Shown piece by piece: positions 17,606-27,348 of a stretch of 64,000 nucleotides of DNA. Location of the stretch: contig JAIYDI010000004.1 in assembly GCA_027487555.1 (NCBI GenBank), positions 1 through 64,000 on the forward strand. The letters are read 5' to 3'. The DNA comes from Hyphomicrobiales bacterium (GTDB taxonomy: Bacteria; Pseudomonadota; Alphaproteobacteria; Rhizobiales; Devosiaceae). Below the pieces are notes generated by a model. It saw nothing but the letters and a program-made list of their open reading frames with translations. It searched no databases and was not told the DNA's origin. Within the stretch, counting starts at the first letter, position 1, and every line of letters begins with the position of its first letter. The position numbers and the translations under genes were made by a program.

Positions 17606-17992
17606 ATGACCCCCGCCGCCCAGTTCACCATCGTCGCGCTCGATCACGTGCAGCTCGCCATGCCTGCCGGCGGGGAAGACCAGGCGCGCGCCTTCTATTC
17701 GGGCCTGCTCGGCCTCGCCGAGGTCCCGAAGCCCGCCAATCTCGCAAAGCGCGGCGGCGTCTGGTTCGAAGCGGGCAGCCTCAAGCTGCATCTGGGCGTC
17801 GAGGCGGAGTTCCGCCCCGCCAAGAAGGCGCATCCGGCCCTCGTCGTTCGCAACCTGCCGGCGCTGCTCGCCGCCGCCGAAGCCGCAGGCTATCCGCCCG
17901 TAACCGACGAGCCACTGCCGGGCTATGATCGCGCCTATATCGCCGATCCCTTCGGCAACCGCATCGAAATTCTCGAGCCCGTCGCGGGGTGA
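17606..17992 (+). CDS. VOC/glyoxalase-family protein
   Basis: This 128-residue single-domain VOC protein has a metal ligand in LDHVQLAMP, the EDQARAFYSGLLGL helix and the terminal IADPFGNRIEILE motif with the second-half acidic ligand. Families of this size include glyoxalase-like enzymes and antibiotic-binding proteins, and the substrate cannot be chosen. It is convergent with the GFA gene. Confidence 0.85.
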   Translation: MTPAAQFTIVALDHVQLAMPAGGEDQARAFYSGLLGLAEVPKPANLAKRGGVWFEAGSLKLHLGVEAEFRPAKKAHPALVVRNLPALLAAAEAAGYPPVTDEPLPGYDRAYIADPFGNRIEILEPVAG

Positions 17993-17993
17993 G

Positions 17994-18374
17994 CTATTGC
18001 AGGCTCTGCGGCAGCCCGTCGGCGATCTCGTAATAGTCGCCCTTGTCGGCGACGAAGATATGCATAGCGAGCTTCACATGCGTCGGGGTGTCGAAGGCGC
18101 CCATATAGATGCCGATCCAGTCGCGCTGCACCGGGTCGAAGAACAGCGACGAACCGCAGACCGTGCAGAAACCGCGCCGCACTTTTTCGGAGGAGAAATA
18201 CCAGCCGACCTTGTCTTCGCCCCTCACGGTCAGCGCGCTGCGCGGCACATCGGTGCCCGCCTCGAAATGCCCGGTATGCTTCCGGCATTTCGTGCAGTGG
18301 CAGGCGGTCGGCGGCGTCAGTTCCCCCTCGATCTCGAAGGTTACCGCACCGCAGAGGCAACTGCCCTTGTGCAT
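17994..18374 (-). CDS. GFA-family (CENP-V/GFA) zinc protein
   Basis: This 126-residue protein has the zinc-binding pattern of the glutathione-dependent formaldehyde-activating fold: GSCLCGAVTF, ACHCTKCRKHTG and GFCTVCGSSLFF. The ATG at 18374 has GGGAG about 7 bp upstream. Most family members have no proven formaldehyde activity, so the specific reaction is left open. Confidence 0.88.
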   Translation of the reverse strand: MHKGSCLCGAVTFEIEGELTPPTACHCTKCRKHTGHFEAGTDVPRSALTVRGEDKVGWYFSSEKVRRGFCTVCGSSLFFDPVQRDWIGIYMGAFDTPTHVKLAMHIFVADKGDYYEIADGLPQSLQ

Positions 18375-18378
18375 GTCG

Positions 18379-18831
18379 TCACTCCCTTGGCTGAGCACCG
18401 GTCTGCATCTGAAACACGTCGAGTTGGTCTACCCCCACACCTTCCTCGAGCAGGCGCCAGCCCATCGCAAGATAGAACTCGCGGAGCTGTCGTCGGGCGC
18501 AAAGGTAGACGACATCAATGGTCTGCGCCGCGCATTGCGCAACTGCGTCCATCACCAAACGCCGTGCTATGCTCAGGCGACGGAACTCTGGCTCCACCCA
18601 AAGCGCCGCAATCCACGGCGACAGGTCCGGGCGTTCATCCAGGTCGGACTGAATGGCGAGGCATACGCCGGCAAAGACATCGCCGCATGTCGCAGCAAGC
18701 CCAAACTCGCCCTCGGTCGAGCCAACCACGCCTGCGAGCCGCTGCTCTATATCCCCAAGCGATACGCCCTGCCCGTCCCACCATGCCCGCCAGATGCGGT
18801 CTGCCGCAGTGTGGAAGTGCCGTGAATCCAT
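18379..18831 (-). CDS. GNAT-family N-acetyltransferase
   Basis: This protein of about 150 residues has the GNAT acetyl-CoA region (ALWVEPEFRRLSIARRLVMD, R/Q-x-x-G/A-type loop in degenerate form) and the C-terminal LREFYLAMGWRLLEEG. The start at 18831 avoids overlap with the cytidine deaminase gene; the open frame reaches 18888. It is 4 bp upstream of the GFA start on the same strand, probably one operon. Confidence 0.75.
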   Translation of the reverse strand: MDSRHFHTAADRIWRAWWDGQGVSLGDIEQRLAGVVGSTEGEFGLAATCGDVFAGVCLAIQSDLDERPDLSPWIAALWVEPEFRRLSIARRLVMDAVAQCAAQTIDVVYLCARRQLREFYLAMGWRLLEEGVGVDQLDVFQMQTGAQPRE

Positions 18832-18857
18832 CGTCAAGGTTTCAATGTTCAAGGCAA

Positions 18858-19277
18858 TCAACGGCTGCGCTCGATTGGCGCGGGCCACGCGTGCTCGGGC
18901 AGCAGGTCGGCGAGGCGCGCGCTGCGGTCATCACCCAGCACAACCTCAGCCGCGAGATTGGTATCGTCGAGCTGCCGCATGAACTCCCGGCAGATGCCGC
19001 AGGGCGGCAGGACATGGAGGGCGCCTGTTTCGGTATTGCGCCAAACCGCGACAACCTGCCGGAAGCGATATTCACCAGCAGTGACCATTGCGGCAAGAGC
19101 CGAACGCTCTGCGCAGGTTCCCCAACTCGGCGTGTCGATGCAGAGGCCCGCGAACTCGCGGCCGCTTTCCGCCACGACGATGGACGAAACGTCACCATGG
19201 AGCCGCCCGCCTGGCCCCATATGCGGTTTGATAAGCGCCGCCGCCCTGCCAATCAGCGCGTGATGCAGGGCGCCCAT
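18858..19277 (-). CDS. cdd: Cytidine deaminase
   Basis: This 139-residue zinc enzyme deaminates cytidine or deoxycytidine in pyrimidine salvage. The catalytic CAERSAL motif (Cys ligand and Glu) and the PPCGICREF pair of cysteines match tetrameric-type deaminases. Blasticidin-type deaminases share these motifs and cannot be excluded. It sits 3 bp from the ispG stop on the same strand. Confidence 0.87.
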   Translation of the reverse strand: MGALHHALIGRAAALIKPHMGPGGRLHGDVSSIVVAESGREFAGLCIDTPSWGTCAERSALAAMVTAGEYRFRQVVAVWRNTETGALHVLPPCGICREFMRQLDDTNLAAEVVLGDDRSARLADLLPEHAWPAPIERSR

Positions 19278-19280
19278 CCG

Positions 19281-20513
19281 CTACTCCGCCGCACTCTTCG
19301 TGCCCGCGCCGAACTTCCGCTCGATGTAATCCGCCACCATCTGCTTGAACTGGTCGGCCACATCGGCGCCGCGCAAGGTCGTGACCTTCTGCCCGTCGAT
19401 GAACACCGGCGCGGCCGGGGTTTCGCCGGTGCCGGGCAGCGAGATGCCGATATTGGCGTGCTTGCTCTCGCCGGGGCCATTGACGATGCAGCCCATCACC
19501 GCGACCGAAAGCGTCTCGACGCCGGGATAGCGCTCCTTCCACTCGGGCATCGAGGTGGACAGGTGATCCTGGATTTCCTTGGCCAGCACCTGGAAGGTCT
19601 GGCTGGTGGTGCGCCCGCAGCCGGGGCAAGCCGCGACGACGGGCAGGAACTGCCTAAAGCCCATGGTCTGCAGCAGTTCCTGCGCCACCTTCACTTCGAG
19701 CGTGCGGTCGCCGCCCGGCTCGGGCGTCAGCGAGACGCGGATGGTATCGCCGATGCCCTGCTGCAAAAGGATGCCCATGGCGGCCGAGGAGGCGACGATG
19801 CCCTTCGAGCCCATGCCGGCTTCGGTAAGGCCCAGGTGCAGGGCATAGTCGCAGCGGGCGGCGAGATCCTGGTAGACGGCGATGAGGCTCTGGACGTCGC
19901 TGACCTTGGTCGAGAGCAGGATATGGTCGCGACCAAGCCCCAGTTCTTCTGCCCGTGCCGCCGAACCCAACGCCGACTGGATGATCGCCTCGCGCTGCAC
20001 CGCGGCGGCACTCACCGGGTTGGGCGACGCGGAGTTCTCGTCCATCAGGCGGGTCAGCAGTTCCTCGTCGAGCGAGCCCCAGTTCACGCCGATGCGCACC
20101 GGCTTGTCGTAGCGCATGGCGAGTTCGATCAGGGTCGAGAACTGTGTGTCGCGCTTGGCTTTGAAGCCAACATTTCCGGGGTTGATGCGATATTTCGCCA
20201 GCGCCTCGGCGCAGGCCGGGTGGTCGGTCAAGAGTTTGTGGCCGATATAGTGGAAGTCTCCGACAATCGGCACGTTGACACCGCGCGCCATCAGCCGGTC
20301 GCGGATATGCGGCACGGCGGCAGCGGCCTCATCACGGTCGACGGTGATGCGGACGATTTCCGAGCCGGCCCGCCAAAGCTGCGCCACTTGCCGTACGGTC
20401 GCCTCGATATCGGCGGTGTCGGTATTGGTCATCGATTGCACGACAATGGGGGCGCCGCCGCCCACCATCACGCCACCGACATTGACGCCAACCGATTTCC
20501 GCCGCGCAATCAT
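19281..20513 (-). CDS. ispG: 4-hydroxy-3-methylbut-2-en-1-yl diphosphate synthase
   Basis: This 410-residue [4Fe-4S] enzyme of the MEP isoprenoid pathway converts MEcPP to HMBPP. The barrel starts with [15 protein letters not shown], and the cluster cysteines are in CPGCGR and [13 protein letters not shown] at 20513 has GGAG 8 bp upstream and gives the usual N-terminus; an earlier frame to 20567 is less likely. ispA, the next isoprenoid step represented here, lies about 3 kb away on the same strand but not in the same operon. Confidence 0.96.
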   Translation of the reverse strand: MIARRKSVGVNVGGVMVGGGAPIVVQSMTNTDTADIEATVRQVAQLWRAGSEIVRITVDRDEAAAAVPHIRDRLMARGVNVPIVGDFHYIGHKLLTDHPACAEALAKYRINPGNVGFKAKRDTQFSTLIELAMRYDKPVRIGVNWGSLDEELLTRLMDENSASPNPVSAAAVQREAIIQSALGSAARAEELGLGRDHILLSTKVSDVQSLIAVYQDLAARCDYALHLGLTEAGMGSKGIVASSAAMGILLQQGIGDTIRVSLTPEPGGDRTLEVKVAQELLQTMGFRQFLPVVAACPGCGRTTSQTFQVLAKEIQDHLSTSMPEWKERYPGVETLSVAVMGCIVNGPGESKHANIGISLPGTGETPAAPVFIDGQKVTTLRGADVADQFKQMVADYIERKFGAGTKSAAE

Positions 20514-20598
20514 CTCGAGAACTCCAGTGCTGGGCTCGGAAATAGGCCTTTGCTGCGGGCGGTGCAATGGTACGCTAACGCCGCAATGGGGACCGAAG

Positions 20599-20808
20599 AT
20601 GACGTTCGAGGCCTATCTCACCAATATCGAGAAGCAGACCGGGGTGAGCCCCGAGGAGATGGTGCGCATCGCCACCGAAAAGGGGCTTACTGGCGCGGGC
20701 AAAAAATCGCGCCCCGCCATCGATTGGCTGATGGCGGAGTACAAGCTCTCCAATGCCTATGCGATGGCCGTCATCCGGCTGATGCGCAACAAGGGCCTGC
20801 TCGACTAG
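20599..20808 (+). CDS. DUF4287 protein
   Basis: This 69-residue protein matches the DUF4287 pattern: [31 protein letters not shown] and [20 protein letters not shown] precedes the ATG. It is divergent from ispG, 85 bp away. The domain often appears with DUF5655 and its role is unknown. Confidence 0.8.
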   Translation: MTFEAYLTNIEKQTGVSPEEMVRIATEKGLTGAGKKSRPAIDWLMAEYKLSNAYAMAVIRLMRNKGLLD

Positions 20809-20822
20809 CCGTTTTTTGCCGT

Positions 20823-21266
20823 TCAGCTTTGCTGGCGTCGTTCACCCTGCTGCCATTCGGGCAGCGGGAACAGTCGGTCATAGCCCCAGTTGAAGGCGAA
20901 GGCGTAGACCACGTAGAACAACGCCAGCGCCATATCCATCACCAGCGCGTCCCACAGTCCGATGCCGAGATAGAGGGCGACGAAGGGGAGCAGCAGCGCC
21001 GTGAGGCCAAGTTCGAACAGCACGGCGTGCAGCACGCGCATTGGCACGCTCTTGTCAGTGGAGCGGTGCAGCGCCTTCAGCGCGTGGTCGAAGACGAGAT
21101 TGTAGAGATAGTTCCAAGCCATGGCGACGAGTGCGCTCACCACCACGATCACCGTGGAAGATTCCCCCGGCAGGTGGAAGACGAGCGCCGTGAAGGGCGT
21201 GGCGAGCAGTATGCCAAGGATTTCGAAGGCGACGGAATGACGGATACGGTCCGCGGGGCTGCGCAT
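20823..21266 (-). CDS. PACE-family multidrug/biocide efflux protein
   Basis: This 147-residue protein has four predicted helices as two tandem BTP-like hairpins, the layout of AceI-type proteobacterial antimicrobial compound efflux proteins. The conserved glutamate of the first helix is present (RIRHSVAFEILG), as are MAWNYLYNLVFD and the second-repeat RVLHAVLFELG. ATG at 21266 has GGAG 7 bp upstream. The substrate is probably a cationic biocide or polyamine by family. Confidence 0.85.
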   Translation of the reverse strand: MRSPADRIRHSVAFEILGILLATPFTALVFHLPGESSTVIVVVSALVAMAWNYLYNLVFDHALKALHRSTDKSVPMRVLHAVLFELGLTALLLPFVALYLGIGLWDALVMDMALALFYVVYAFAFNWGYDRLFPLPEWQQGERRQQS

Positions 21267-21457
21267 GGGATGCTCCAGATCGGCCGGGCCGTCCCGAATG
21301 CAGTTGAAAGCGCGGAGGCCGTCCAGCCGCGCCGGGCATATAGGACTAGGCAGCGCCCCAGGCAAGGGCAGAACACGGCGCGAGGGCGCGGCGCTTGCGG
21401 TCTTGGTGCCAGCGCGACATCTTCTCCTTCAAATACCGATCACAAGGCGCAGCTACC

Positions 21458-22042
21458 ATGAGCTTACTCGACCTTCTCGAAATCGTTGGTTCCGAACACG
21501 GCGGCGTTGTGCGCCATGCCGATGGCTTTACGATCACGGCCGGAGCCCTCACCGATATCTATGTGCCGCCCGATGGCAGCACGCCGATCGACAAAGTGCC
21601 CGGCTTGCGCCTGCCGCTGGGTCAGGGGCCATTGCGGATATCGGCGCGCGTCGCGCCACGATTCATCGCCGATTTCGACGCCGGGGCCCTGCTCGTCCGC
21701 ACGAGTTCAGGAGAATGGGGCAAGCTCGCCTTCGAGCATGCGCCCGACACGCGGACCATGGCCGTCAGCGTGGTCACCAAGGGCAGGTCGGACGACGCCA
21801 ATGGCGCTACTTTCGTCATGCCGGCACTTTACCTGAGGGTCTATCGCGACGGCACTTTCTATGCCTTCCATGTCTCACCGGACGGCAAGACATGGGACTT
21901 CCTCCGCGCGTTCAGTCTTTCGGGCGAAACCGCAACGATCGAATTCATCACGCAGGCGCCAAGAGGCGACGGCACGGAAGCGCGTTTTTCCGAGGTATCG
22001 CAGATCGAAGGCCGGTTGCCAGACCTGCGGAACGGCAATTGA
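21458..22042 (+). CDS. DUF1349 concanavalin-like protein
   Basis: This 194-residue all-beta protein fits the DUF1349 (enolase-regulator-like) family: GQGPLRISARVAPRFIADFD, AGALLVRTSSGEWGKLAFE and FHVSPDGKTWDFLRAF. It has no signal peptide. The family is thought to bind carbohydrates or to be structural; its role is unknown. It is divergent from the PACE gene. Confidence 0.8.
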   Translation: MSLLDLLEIVGSEHGGVVRHADGFTITAGALTDIYVPPDGSTPIDKVPGLRLPLGQGPLRISARVAPRFIADFDAGALLVRTSSGEWGKLAFEHAPDTRTMAVSVVTKGRSDDANGATFVMPALYLRVYRDGTFYAFHVSPDGKTWDFLRAFSLSGETATIEFITQAPRGDGTEARFSEVSQIEGRLPDLRNGN

Positions 22043-22055
22043 CGCGCCGATGCGA

Positions 22056-22556
22056 TCAGGCGGGGAGCTGCTCGATCAAGGCGTCGAGGGAGTTGAACTG
22101 CTCCGGGTAGCCGCTGGTGCTGCCCGACGCGATGGCCTCGTCCAACGCCTCTTTCGAGGGGTAAAGGTCGGACAGGTGCAGGTAGGTCCGTCCGTCGCGC
22201 TCCTCGAATGTCAGCGTGGTGACCGCCCCCTCCTCGCCTTCTTCATTCGTCCAGACAAGCCGGTGCGGCGGGTCGGCCTCGATATAGCGGCCATGGAAGT
22301 CCACCGGTTGGTCGGAGCCCGGCACGCCGAAGCTCAGCCGGTAGCTGCCGCCCGTTCGCACATCCATTTCGCAAGAGATAAGGGTGATTCCGAAGGAGGG
22401 CGGAGACCACCACCGCATCATCAGTTCCGGCGTCGTCCAAGCCTTGTAGATCAATCGCGCGGGCCCCTTGAAGCTGCGCGTGACCACAAGTTCGCGATCG
22501 GAGACGCGCTTTGTGACGGTGTCGGCTCCCGACAGTGCTTCATTTTGGCTGTTCAT
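22056..22556 (-). CDS. AHSA1/SRPBCC-family protein
   Basis: This 166-residue START-fold protein has VTRSFKGPARLIYKAWTTPE, MMRWWSPPSFG and GGSYRLSFG, typical of Aha1-like bacterial ligand-binding proteins. GGGAGG lies 6 bp before the ATG at 22556. It overlaps the upstream ArsR gene by 17 bp, a widespread ArsR-AHSA1 pairing that indicates coupled regulation. The ligand is unknown. Confidence 0.9.
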   Translation of the reverse strand: MNSQNEALSGADTVTKRVSDRELVVTRSFKGPARLIYKAWTTPELMMRWWSPPSFGITLISCEMDVRTGGSYRLSFGVPGSDQPVDFHGRYIEADPPHRLVWTNEEGEEGAVTTLTFEERDGRTYLHLSDLYPSKEALDEAIASGSTSGYPEQFNSLDALIEQLPA

Positions 22557-22908
22557 GTTCAGCCTCCCCTGCAATCAGCTCCTCGACGATCCTGTCGAGT
22601 GCTTCGAAACGTTCTGCCCAGAGCTGGTTGTAGCGCGCGATCCAGCGCGCCTCCTCCTCAAGCTTCAGGCGACCTAAACGGCACTTCCGCACCCGGCCAA
22701 TCTTTTCCGTCGCCACGAGGCCGGCCCGTTCGAGCACGCTTACATGCTTCTTCATGCCGGTCAGCGTCATCTCGAAGTGATCTGCGAGGTCAGAGATGGA
22801 AAGATCGGAACGTGCGAGTTGCTCTAGTACTCCGCGCCGGGTCGGATCCGACAGGGCGGCGAACGAGGCATCAACGCGAGGGGGCACATGATGAACCATA
22901 TAGTTCAC
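22540..22908 (-). CDS. ArsR-family transcriptional regulator
   Basis: This 122-residue winged helix has the ArsR core DASFAALSDPTRRGVLEQLA and recognition helix LTGMKKHVSVLERAGLV. It lacks the CxC metal-binding motif, as usual for the type paired with AHSA1 proteins. The start may be ATG 22908 or the in-frame ATG at 22899. It is probably autoregulatory and controls the overlapping SRPBCC gene. Confidence 0.9.
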   Translation of the reverse strand: MNYMVHHVPPRVDASFAALSDPTRRGVLEQLARSDLSISDLADHFEMTLTGMKKHVSVLERAGLVATEKIGRVRKCRLGRLKLEEEARWIARYNQLWAERFEALDRIVEELIAGEAEHEQPK

Positions 22909-23003
22909 TATCCAGTTTCCTGTATCGAGCGCAAGGGGAAACGAAGGAGCAGGCGGGACGGCCTAGCATTCCTGTCCAAACGCACCGTCCGAGTCGCTTT
23001 GGT

Positions 23004-23495
23004 TCACCTGGAAGCGGCTTCCGGCGCCGCGCCGGGGATATCGCAAGCATCGGCCCAGAGCCCACCGCACAGCGCAACGAGCCGCTCGGTGGGGAGACGC
23101 ACCGAGGCGTGGGTCGAGCCGCCCGCCGGTATCAGCTCAGTGTAAATCCGGAGAGAGACGTCGCAATACACTTCTATCCGCGAGGGCAGGCCGAACGGGC
23201 AAACACCGCCCACCTGATGCGAAGTGAGCCGCAGCACGTCCTCGGCGCCCAGCATGCGCGGGCGTCCGCCAAAAGCCTGCTTCGCCTTGGCATTCGACAG
23301 CCTTGCGTCACCGCGCGTGACCAGCAGAAACTCGCGGTCCCCAACCCGGATGGCCAGGGTCTTGGCGATCTGACCTGGAGCGACGCCGTGTACGGAGGCA
23401 GCGAGATCAACAGTGGCGGTCGACGCCTCGGTGACGATTACGGCGAGATCCGGCGCGCGGACGGCAAGATCGGCTATGACGGACTCGAGCGACAT
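23004..23495 (-). CDS. YbaK/EbsC-type aminoacyl-tRNA deacylase-like protein
   Basis: This 163-residue protein belongs to the YbaK/ProX superfamily that hydrolyses mischarged tRNAs. The IAKTLAIRVGDREFLLVTRG and KAKQAFGGRPRMLG segments, the GGVCPFGLP loop and the GGSTHASVRL end are present. The start at 23495 (MSLESV) is chosen over 23525 to match the family N-terminus. Amino-acid specificity is not deducible. Confidence 0.88.
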   Translation of the reverse strand: MSLESVIADLAVRAPDLAVIVTEASTATVDLAASVHGVAPGQIAKTLAIRVGDREFLLVTRGDARLSNAKAKQAFGGRPRMLGAEDVLRLTSHQVGGVCPFGLPSRIEVYCDVSLRIYTELIPAGGSTHASVRLPTERLVALCGGLWADACDIPGAAPEAASR

Positions 23496-23590
23496 TGGGG
23501 GAACCTCTGGGCGAAAATCAAACAAGAATGGCTGGACCGATTGTGCGGGTGCGGATCAGGACGGCCAGTGCTTTGGCGAGCCTTAGGGCA

Positions 23591-24496
23591 TTAGTTTGGT
23601 CGGTCGGCAAAGAAGCGAGCAGTCTCACGCAAGGGAAGCGCGGCCTCACCGAAGGGTACGAGTGCCGTGAGGGCCTGGTGGACCATATCGCCCAGTTGCC
23701 GGCGTGCGGCCTCGACCCCGATGCGGGAAACGATGGTCTGCTTGCCCTGCCCTTGGTCCTTGCCCGTCGCCTTGCCCAGTACGGCGGCAGTGGCAGTGAT
23801 ATCGAGAATATCATCGGCCAGCTGGAATGCGCGACCAGCCGCCTCGGCGTACGCCGTCAAGTCAGCCAGTTGCTCGGACGCCGCACCGCCGATAATCGCC
23901 CCGATTCGGACGGCAGCGCGAATAAGTGCGCCCGTCTTCATCGCCTGCATCTGGGCGATACCACGATCAGTCAGGGGCGAAGTTTCGCCTTCGATATCGC
24001 GCATCTGCCCGCCGACCATGCCGCCTGCTCCGGCTCCTGTGGCAAGTTCAGTGACAAGTCGCACCCGCACCTGTGGGTCGGGATGGGCTTTACTGTCGGC
24101 CAGAAGACCGAAGGCATGGGTGAGGAGCGCATCACCCGCCAGGATAGCCGTCGCATCGTCAAACGCCCTATGGACTGTCGGCAGGCCGCGGCGCAAATCA
24201 TCGTCGTCCATTGCGGGAAGATCGTCGTGAACAAGCGAGTAGCAGTGGACAAGCTCTACAGCGAGGCCGGCTTGAACCGTTGCCTCCGGCACGACACCGA
24301 AGATCGCCGCCGTTTGAGCGACAACAAGCGGACGAAGCCGCTTTCCGCCGTTCAGGGACCCGTGCCGCATTGCAGAAACGAGGCGCGCGGGTGCAATACC
24401 CGGCCCAGACAGGGCGGGTTCGGAAAGGTAGGCGGCGAGCGCCGCCTCGATGCGCTGGGCATGTGCCTTCACATCAGCATCGAAGGAGTAGATCAC
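23591..24496 (-). CDS. ispA: Polyprenyl (farnesyl) diphosphate synthase
   Basis: This 301-residue trans-prenyltransferase condenses IPP with allylic diphosphates. Both aspartate-rich motifs are visible: DDLPAMDDDD (first, with the two-residue insertion typical of bacterial FPP synthases) and DDILD (second). GGKRLRPLV binds IPP. The enzyme supplies precursors for ubiquinone, undecaprenyl and other isoprenoids and works downstream of ispG. No neighbouring dxs or xseB was found. Confidence 0.95.
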   Translation of the reverse strand: MIYSFDADVKAHAQRIEAALAAYLSEPALSGPGIAPARLVSAMRHGSLNGGKRLRPLVVAQTAAIFGVVPEATVQAGLAVELVHCYSLVHDDLPAMDDDDLRRGLPTVHRAFDDATAILAGDALLTHAFGLLADSKAHPDPQVRVRLVTELATGAGAGGMVGGQMRDIEGETSPLTDRGIAQMQAMKTGALIRAAVRIGAIIGGAASEQLADLTAYAEAAGRAFQLADDILDITATAAVLGKATGKDQGQGKQTIVSRIGVEAARRQLGDMVHQALTALVPFGEAALPLRETARFFADRPN

Positions 24497-24732
24497 GGCG
24501 GGGCCTGTCGGCAGGACGGATTGGGAGGTAAGGCGTCGCTCTATACAGGATCAGGCCCGGGTCGGAAACCGGTGCAGGCCCATGCGGGCCAGAAGCGTAG
24601 CTTTTCTGTGTGCCGCCCCTTTTCAATGGGACATTTGTGATCTATAGACGCCCCAATTCCCGACAGACCCAGTCTGTTTGACGCCGGAATTTGTTTTTCG
24701 GCGGGACCTGAAATTGATGAGGAGTACCAGCA

Positions 24733-24915
24733 ATGGCCGTACCGAAGCGCAAGACGTCGCCGATGAAGCGCGGATTTCGCCGGTCTGCCGATGGCCTGGG
24801 CGCACCCGCATATGTCGAAGACAAAGACTCGGGTGAGCTTCGCCGTCCGCACCATATCGATCTCAAGACCGGCATGTATCGCGGCCGGCAGATTTTGACG
24901 CCCAAGAACGCCTGA
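24733..24915 (+). CDS. rpmF: 50S ribosomal protein L32
   Basis: This 60-residue basic protein starts [20 protein letters not shown] (family N-terminus) and ends QILTPKNA, canonical for alphaproteobacterial L32. It is of the cysteine-free form. AGGAG lies 9 bp upstream. A strong intrinsic terminator follows, so it is probably a single-gene transcript here. Confidence 0.97.
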   Translation: MAVPKRKTSPMKRGFRRSADGLGAPAYVEDKDSGELRRPHHIDLKTGMYRGRQILTPKNA

Positions 24916-24959
24916 CCCGTATCGGGCCACGCTGACTTGCGTGACATGAACTAAATCCG

Positions 24960-24995
24960 AGCGGCCGGTCCTTACAAGGATCGGCCGCTTTTGTT
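24960..24995 (+). terminator. Rho-independent terminator after rpmF
   Basis: A 12-bp stem (24960-24971 with 24978-24989, one G-U pair) with loop TTACAA is followed by TTTTGTTT. It lies 44 bp past the rpmF stop and ahead of fumC. Confidence 0.88.
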
Positions 24996-25050
24996 TCGTC
25001 GGAAGCAGAAACTGGCTGCAACCGACAGCAACCTTCAGGGGGTAGCATCG

Positions 25051-26445
25051 ATGGCGATGCGCGTGGAATCCGACTCGATGGGCACAATCAATGTGCCGGG
25101 CGATAAGTACTATGGGGCGCAGACTGCCCGCAGCCTCGCCAATTTCGACATCGGCGGGGAAAAGATGCCCGCAGAGATCATCCGCGCCTTTGGAATCCTC
25201 AAGAAGGCGGCAGCCATCGCCAACCACAAGCTCGGCTTGCTCTCTGCAGAGTTGCGCGACCTGATCGTGGCCTCGGCGGATGAAGTAATCGACGGCAAAC
25301 TCAAGGATCACTTCCCGCTGGTGGTCTGGCAGACCGGTTCGGGAACGCAGTCCAACATGAATGTCAACGAGGTGATCTCGAACCGCGCCATTGAGATGGC
25401 CGGCGGTACAATGGGCTCGAAGAAGCCAGTTCACCCGAACGATCATGTGAACATGAGCCAGAGTTCGAACGATACCTACCCTACCGCGATGCATGTCGCG
25501 GCGGTGGCGGCCATTGAAGACTACCTCATCGATCGGGTTATGCTGCTGCGCAATACGCTCGACCTCAAGGCCACTGAATTCATGGCGATCGTGAAGATCG
25601 GCCGCACCCACCTGCAGGACGCTACGCCGCTGACGCTTGGACAGGAGATCTCCGGCTGGGTGGCTCAACTCGACCTGGCCTTGGCAGCGATCCGGGCGAC
25701 CTTGCCGCAACTCTACGAACTGGCATTGGGCGGCACCGCTGTGGGCACAGGGCTCAACGCGCATCCAAAGTACGGTGAAACAGTCGCAGCCGAAATTGCT
25801 ACTCTAACTGGTCATCCTTTCGTGACCGCACCCAACAAGTTTGCGGTAATGGCCGGTCACGATGCTTTCGTAGGATCCTCGGGTGCACTCAAGCAATTGG
25901 CAGTGGCGCTGATGAAGATCGCCAATGACGTGCGATGGCTCGCATCGGGTCCGCGCTCGGGTCTCGGCGAAATTGTCATACCCGAGAATGAGCCGGGCTC
26001 CTCGATAATGCCTGGCAAGGTGAACCCGACGCAGTCGGAAGCAATGACTATGGTGGTCGTGCAAGTGATGGGAAACGATGCTGCGATCGGCATCGCAGCG
26101 AGCCAAGGCAATTTCGAGCTCAACGTATTCAAACCGGTCATTGCGTATAACTTTCTGCAGTCGGTTCGACTGCTGGCCGATGCAGCCAAAAGCTTCAACG
26201 ACCATTGTGCCGTGGGGATCGAACCAGACCGCCAGCGGATCAAGCAACTTGTGGACCAGTCGCTAATGCTTGTGACGGCGCTGAACAGGAAGATCGGCTA
26301 CGACAACGCCGCCAAGATCGCGAAGAATGCGCACAAGAAGAACATGACGCTGAAGGAAAGCGCTATCGAACTTGGTCTCCTTACCGCCGAAGAGTTCGAC
26401 GCCGAGGTGAAGCCGGAGCAGATGGTGGGCCCGCTCAAGGTGTGA
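25051..26445 (+). CDS. fumC: Fumarate hydratase, class II
   Basis: This 464-residue iron-independent fumarase interconverts fumarate and malate in the TCA cycle. It shows [20 protein letters not shown] at the N-terminus, the [13 protein letters not shown] and [14 protein letters not shown] substrate segments, and the [13 protein letters not shown] signature with the catalytic Ser. ATG at 25051 has AGGGGG 8 bp upstream. Length is typical. It is transcribed separately from rpmF. Confidence 0.97.
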   Translation: MAMRVESDSMGTINVPGDKYYGAQTARSLANFDIGGEKMPAEIIRAFGILKKAAAIANHKLGLLSAELRDLIVASADEVIDGKLKDHFPLVVWQTGSGTQSNMNVNEVISNRAIEMAGGTMGSKKPVHPNDHVNMSQSSNDTYPTAMHVAAVAAIEDYLIDRVMLLRNTLDLKATEFMAIVKIGRTHLQDATPLTLGQEISGWVAQLDLALAAIRATLPQLYELALGGTAVGTGLNAHPKYGETVAAEIATLTGHPFVTAPNKFAVMAGHDAFVGSSGALKQLAVALMKIANDVRWLASGPRSGLGEIVIPENEPGSSIMPGKVNPTQSEAMTMVVVQVMGNDAAIGIAASQGNFELNVFKPVIAYNFLQSVRLLADAAKSFNDHCAVGIEPDRQRIKQLVDQSLMLVTALNRKIGYDNAAKIAKNAHKKNMTLKESAIELGLLTAEEFDAEVKPEQMVGPLKV

Positions 26446-26557
26446 GGGTCCGCGTCGGGGTCCCTTTCCTTACAGATCGAATAAACTGTCCCGCCCACTA
26501 GAACCGCCAGCGCGGCTTTGGCATTGTCGGCACAACGAAACACCTGGAGCAGACAGC

Positions 26558-27007
26558 ATGTCGGACAGCACGGTTTTTATTCCGCCGGCCAATCGCGGAC
26601 GTGGCGGCTCGGTGATTCCGCCGCTGCTACTCATTCCGCTGATTGCCTACAATTTCTTCGCATTTCTGTTCATGGGCGGCAACCCGGCAGGATGGTCGGC
26701 GCAACTGCTCAGCATCCCGATGGTGTCCGGGCAGATCTGGACTCTAACGGCGGGCGATCTGATCGTGGTAGTGGGATTGATCTGCCTCTTCTTCGAAGTG
26801 CTGAAATCCACCAATACTGGCCGATCGTCGGTGATCGAGCATATGCTTTCCACGGTAGTGTTTGTCGTTTTCCTCGTAGAGTTCCTGCTGGTAGGAGCCG
26901 CAGCAAGTTCGGTCTTCTTCATCCTGATGATGATGGCAATTTTCGATGTCGTTGCAGGGTTCACTGTATCGATCACCGGTGCGGGCCGCGACGTATCAAT
27001 GAGCTGA
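26558..27007 (+). CDS. Multi-pass membrane protein of unknown function
   Basis: This 149-residue protein has about four hydrophobic helices (roughly 20-40, 64-82, 94-113, 115-137) after a basic, Gly/Arg-rich N-terminus (NRGRGGS). The membrane layout is clear; no family is recognised. GGAGC precedes the ATG. It is convergent with a small unknown gene. Confidence 0.75.
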   Translation: MSDSTVFIPPANRGRGGSVIPPLLLIPLIAYNFFAFLFMGGNPAGWSAQLLSIPMVSGQIWTLTAGDLIVVVGLICLFFEVLKSTNTGRSSVIEHMLSTVVFVVFLVEFLLVGAAASSVFFILMMMAIFDVVAGFTVSITGAGRDVSMS

Positions 27008-27016
27008 CGTAGGTTG

Positions 27017-27271
27017 TCAGGCGGTGAGGGACCGGTTGTAGCCCACAGGCATGCGGCGTTCGGTCTTTCGTGCGCTTTCGGAGTAGGCGTCGAGGGCAAC
27101 CGCAACCGGCTCATGTCGGACCTCGGTCGTCGGTGCCATACCTGTGCGTTCTGCGATCACCTGGCTCACAAAGTTCGCTGTTGCGCTGCCCCCAGAAAAG
27201 ATCACGACCGGGCGAGCCGTCACCGGGGCCGGCAGCGCGATTGGTGACACTTTCCTCAGCTTGGCAACCAT
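27017..27271 (-). CDS. Small hypothetical protein under a CtrA-type box
   Basis: This 84-residue basic protein ends with the segment ARKTERRMPVGYNRSL, which recalls short conserved rhizobial proteins of unknown function. Purine-rich GAAGAGGAA precedes the ATG. A perfect CtrA-type box lies 78 bp upstream, which supports this frame over the plus-strand alternatives in the same stretch. A cell-cycle role is inference. Confidence 0.55.
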   Translation of the reverse strand: MVAKLRKVSPIALPAPVTARPVVIFSGGSATANFVSQVIAERTGMAPTTEVRHEPVAVALDAYSESARKTERRMPVGYNRSLTA

Positions 27272-27348
27272 GCCCGCATTCCTCTTCGGACCGAAGCCGT
27301 CAGCGATACTGATGGTTGCATGTGAGGCCGCCTAAAGTACGCCAAAAC

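Noticed and set aside
17925-21461. Open frame of 1178 codons on the plus strand
   Set aside because: It runs antisense to several well-recognised genes (GFA, GNAT, cdd, ispG, PACE), is Arg/His-rich and has no domain. It is an artefact of high-GC codon bias.
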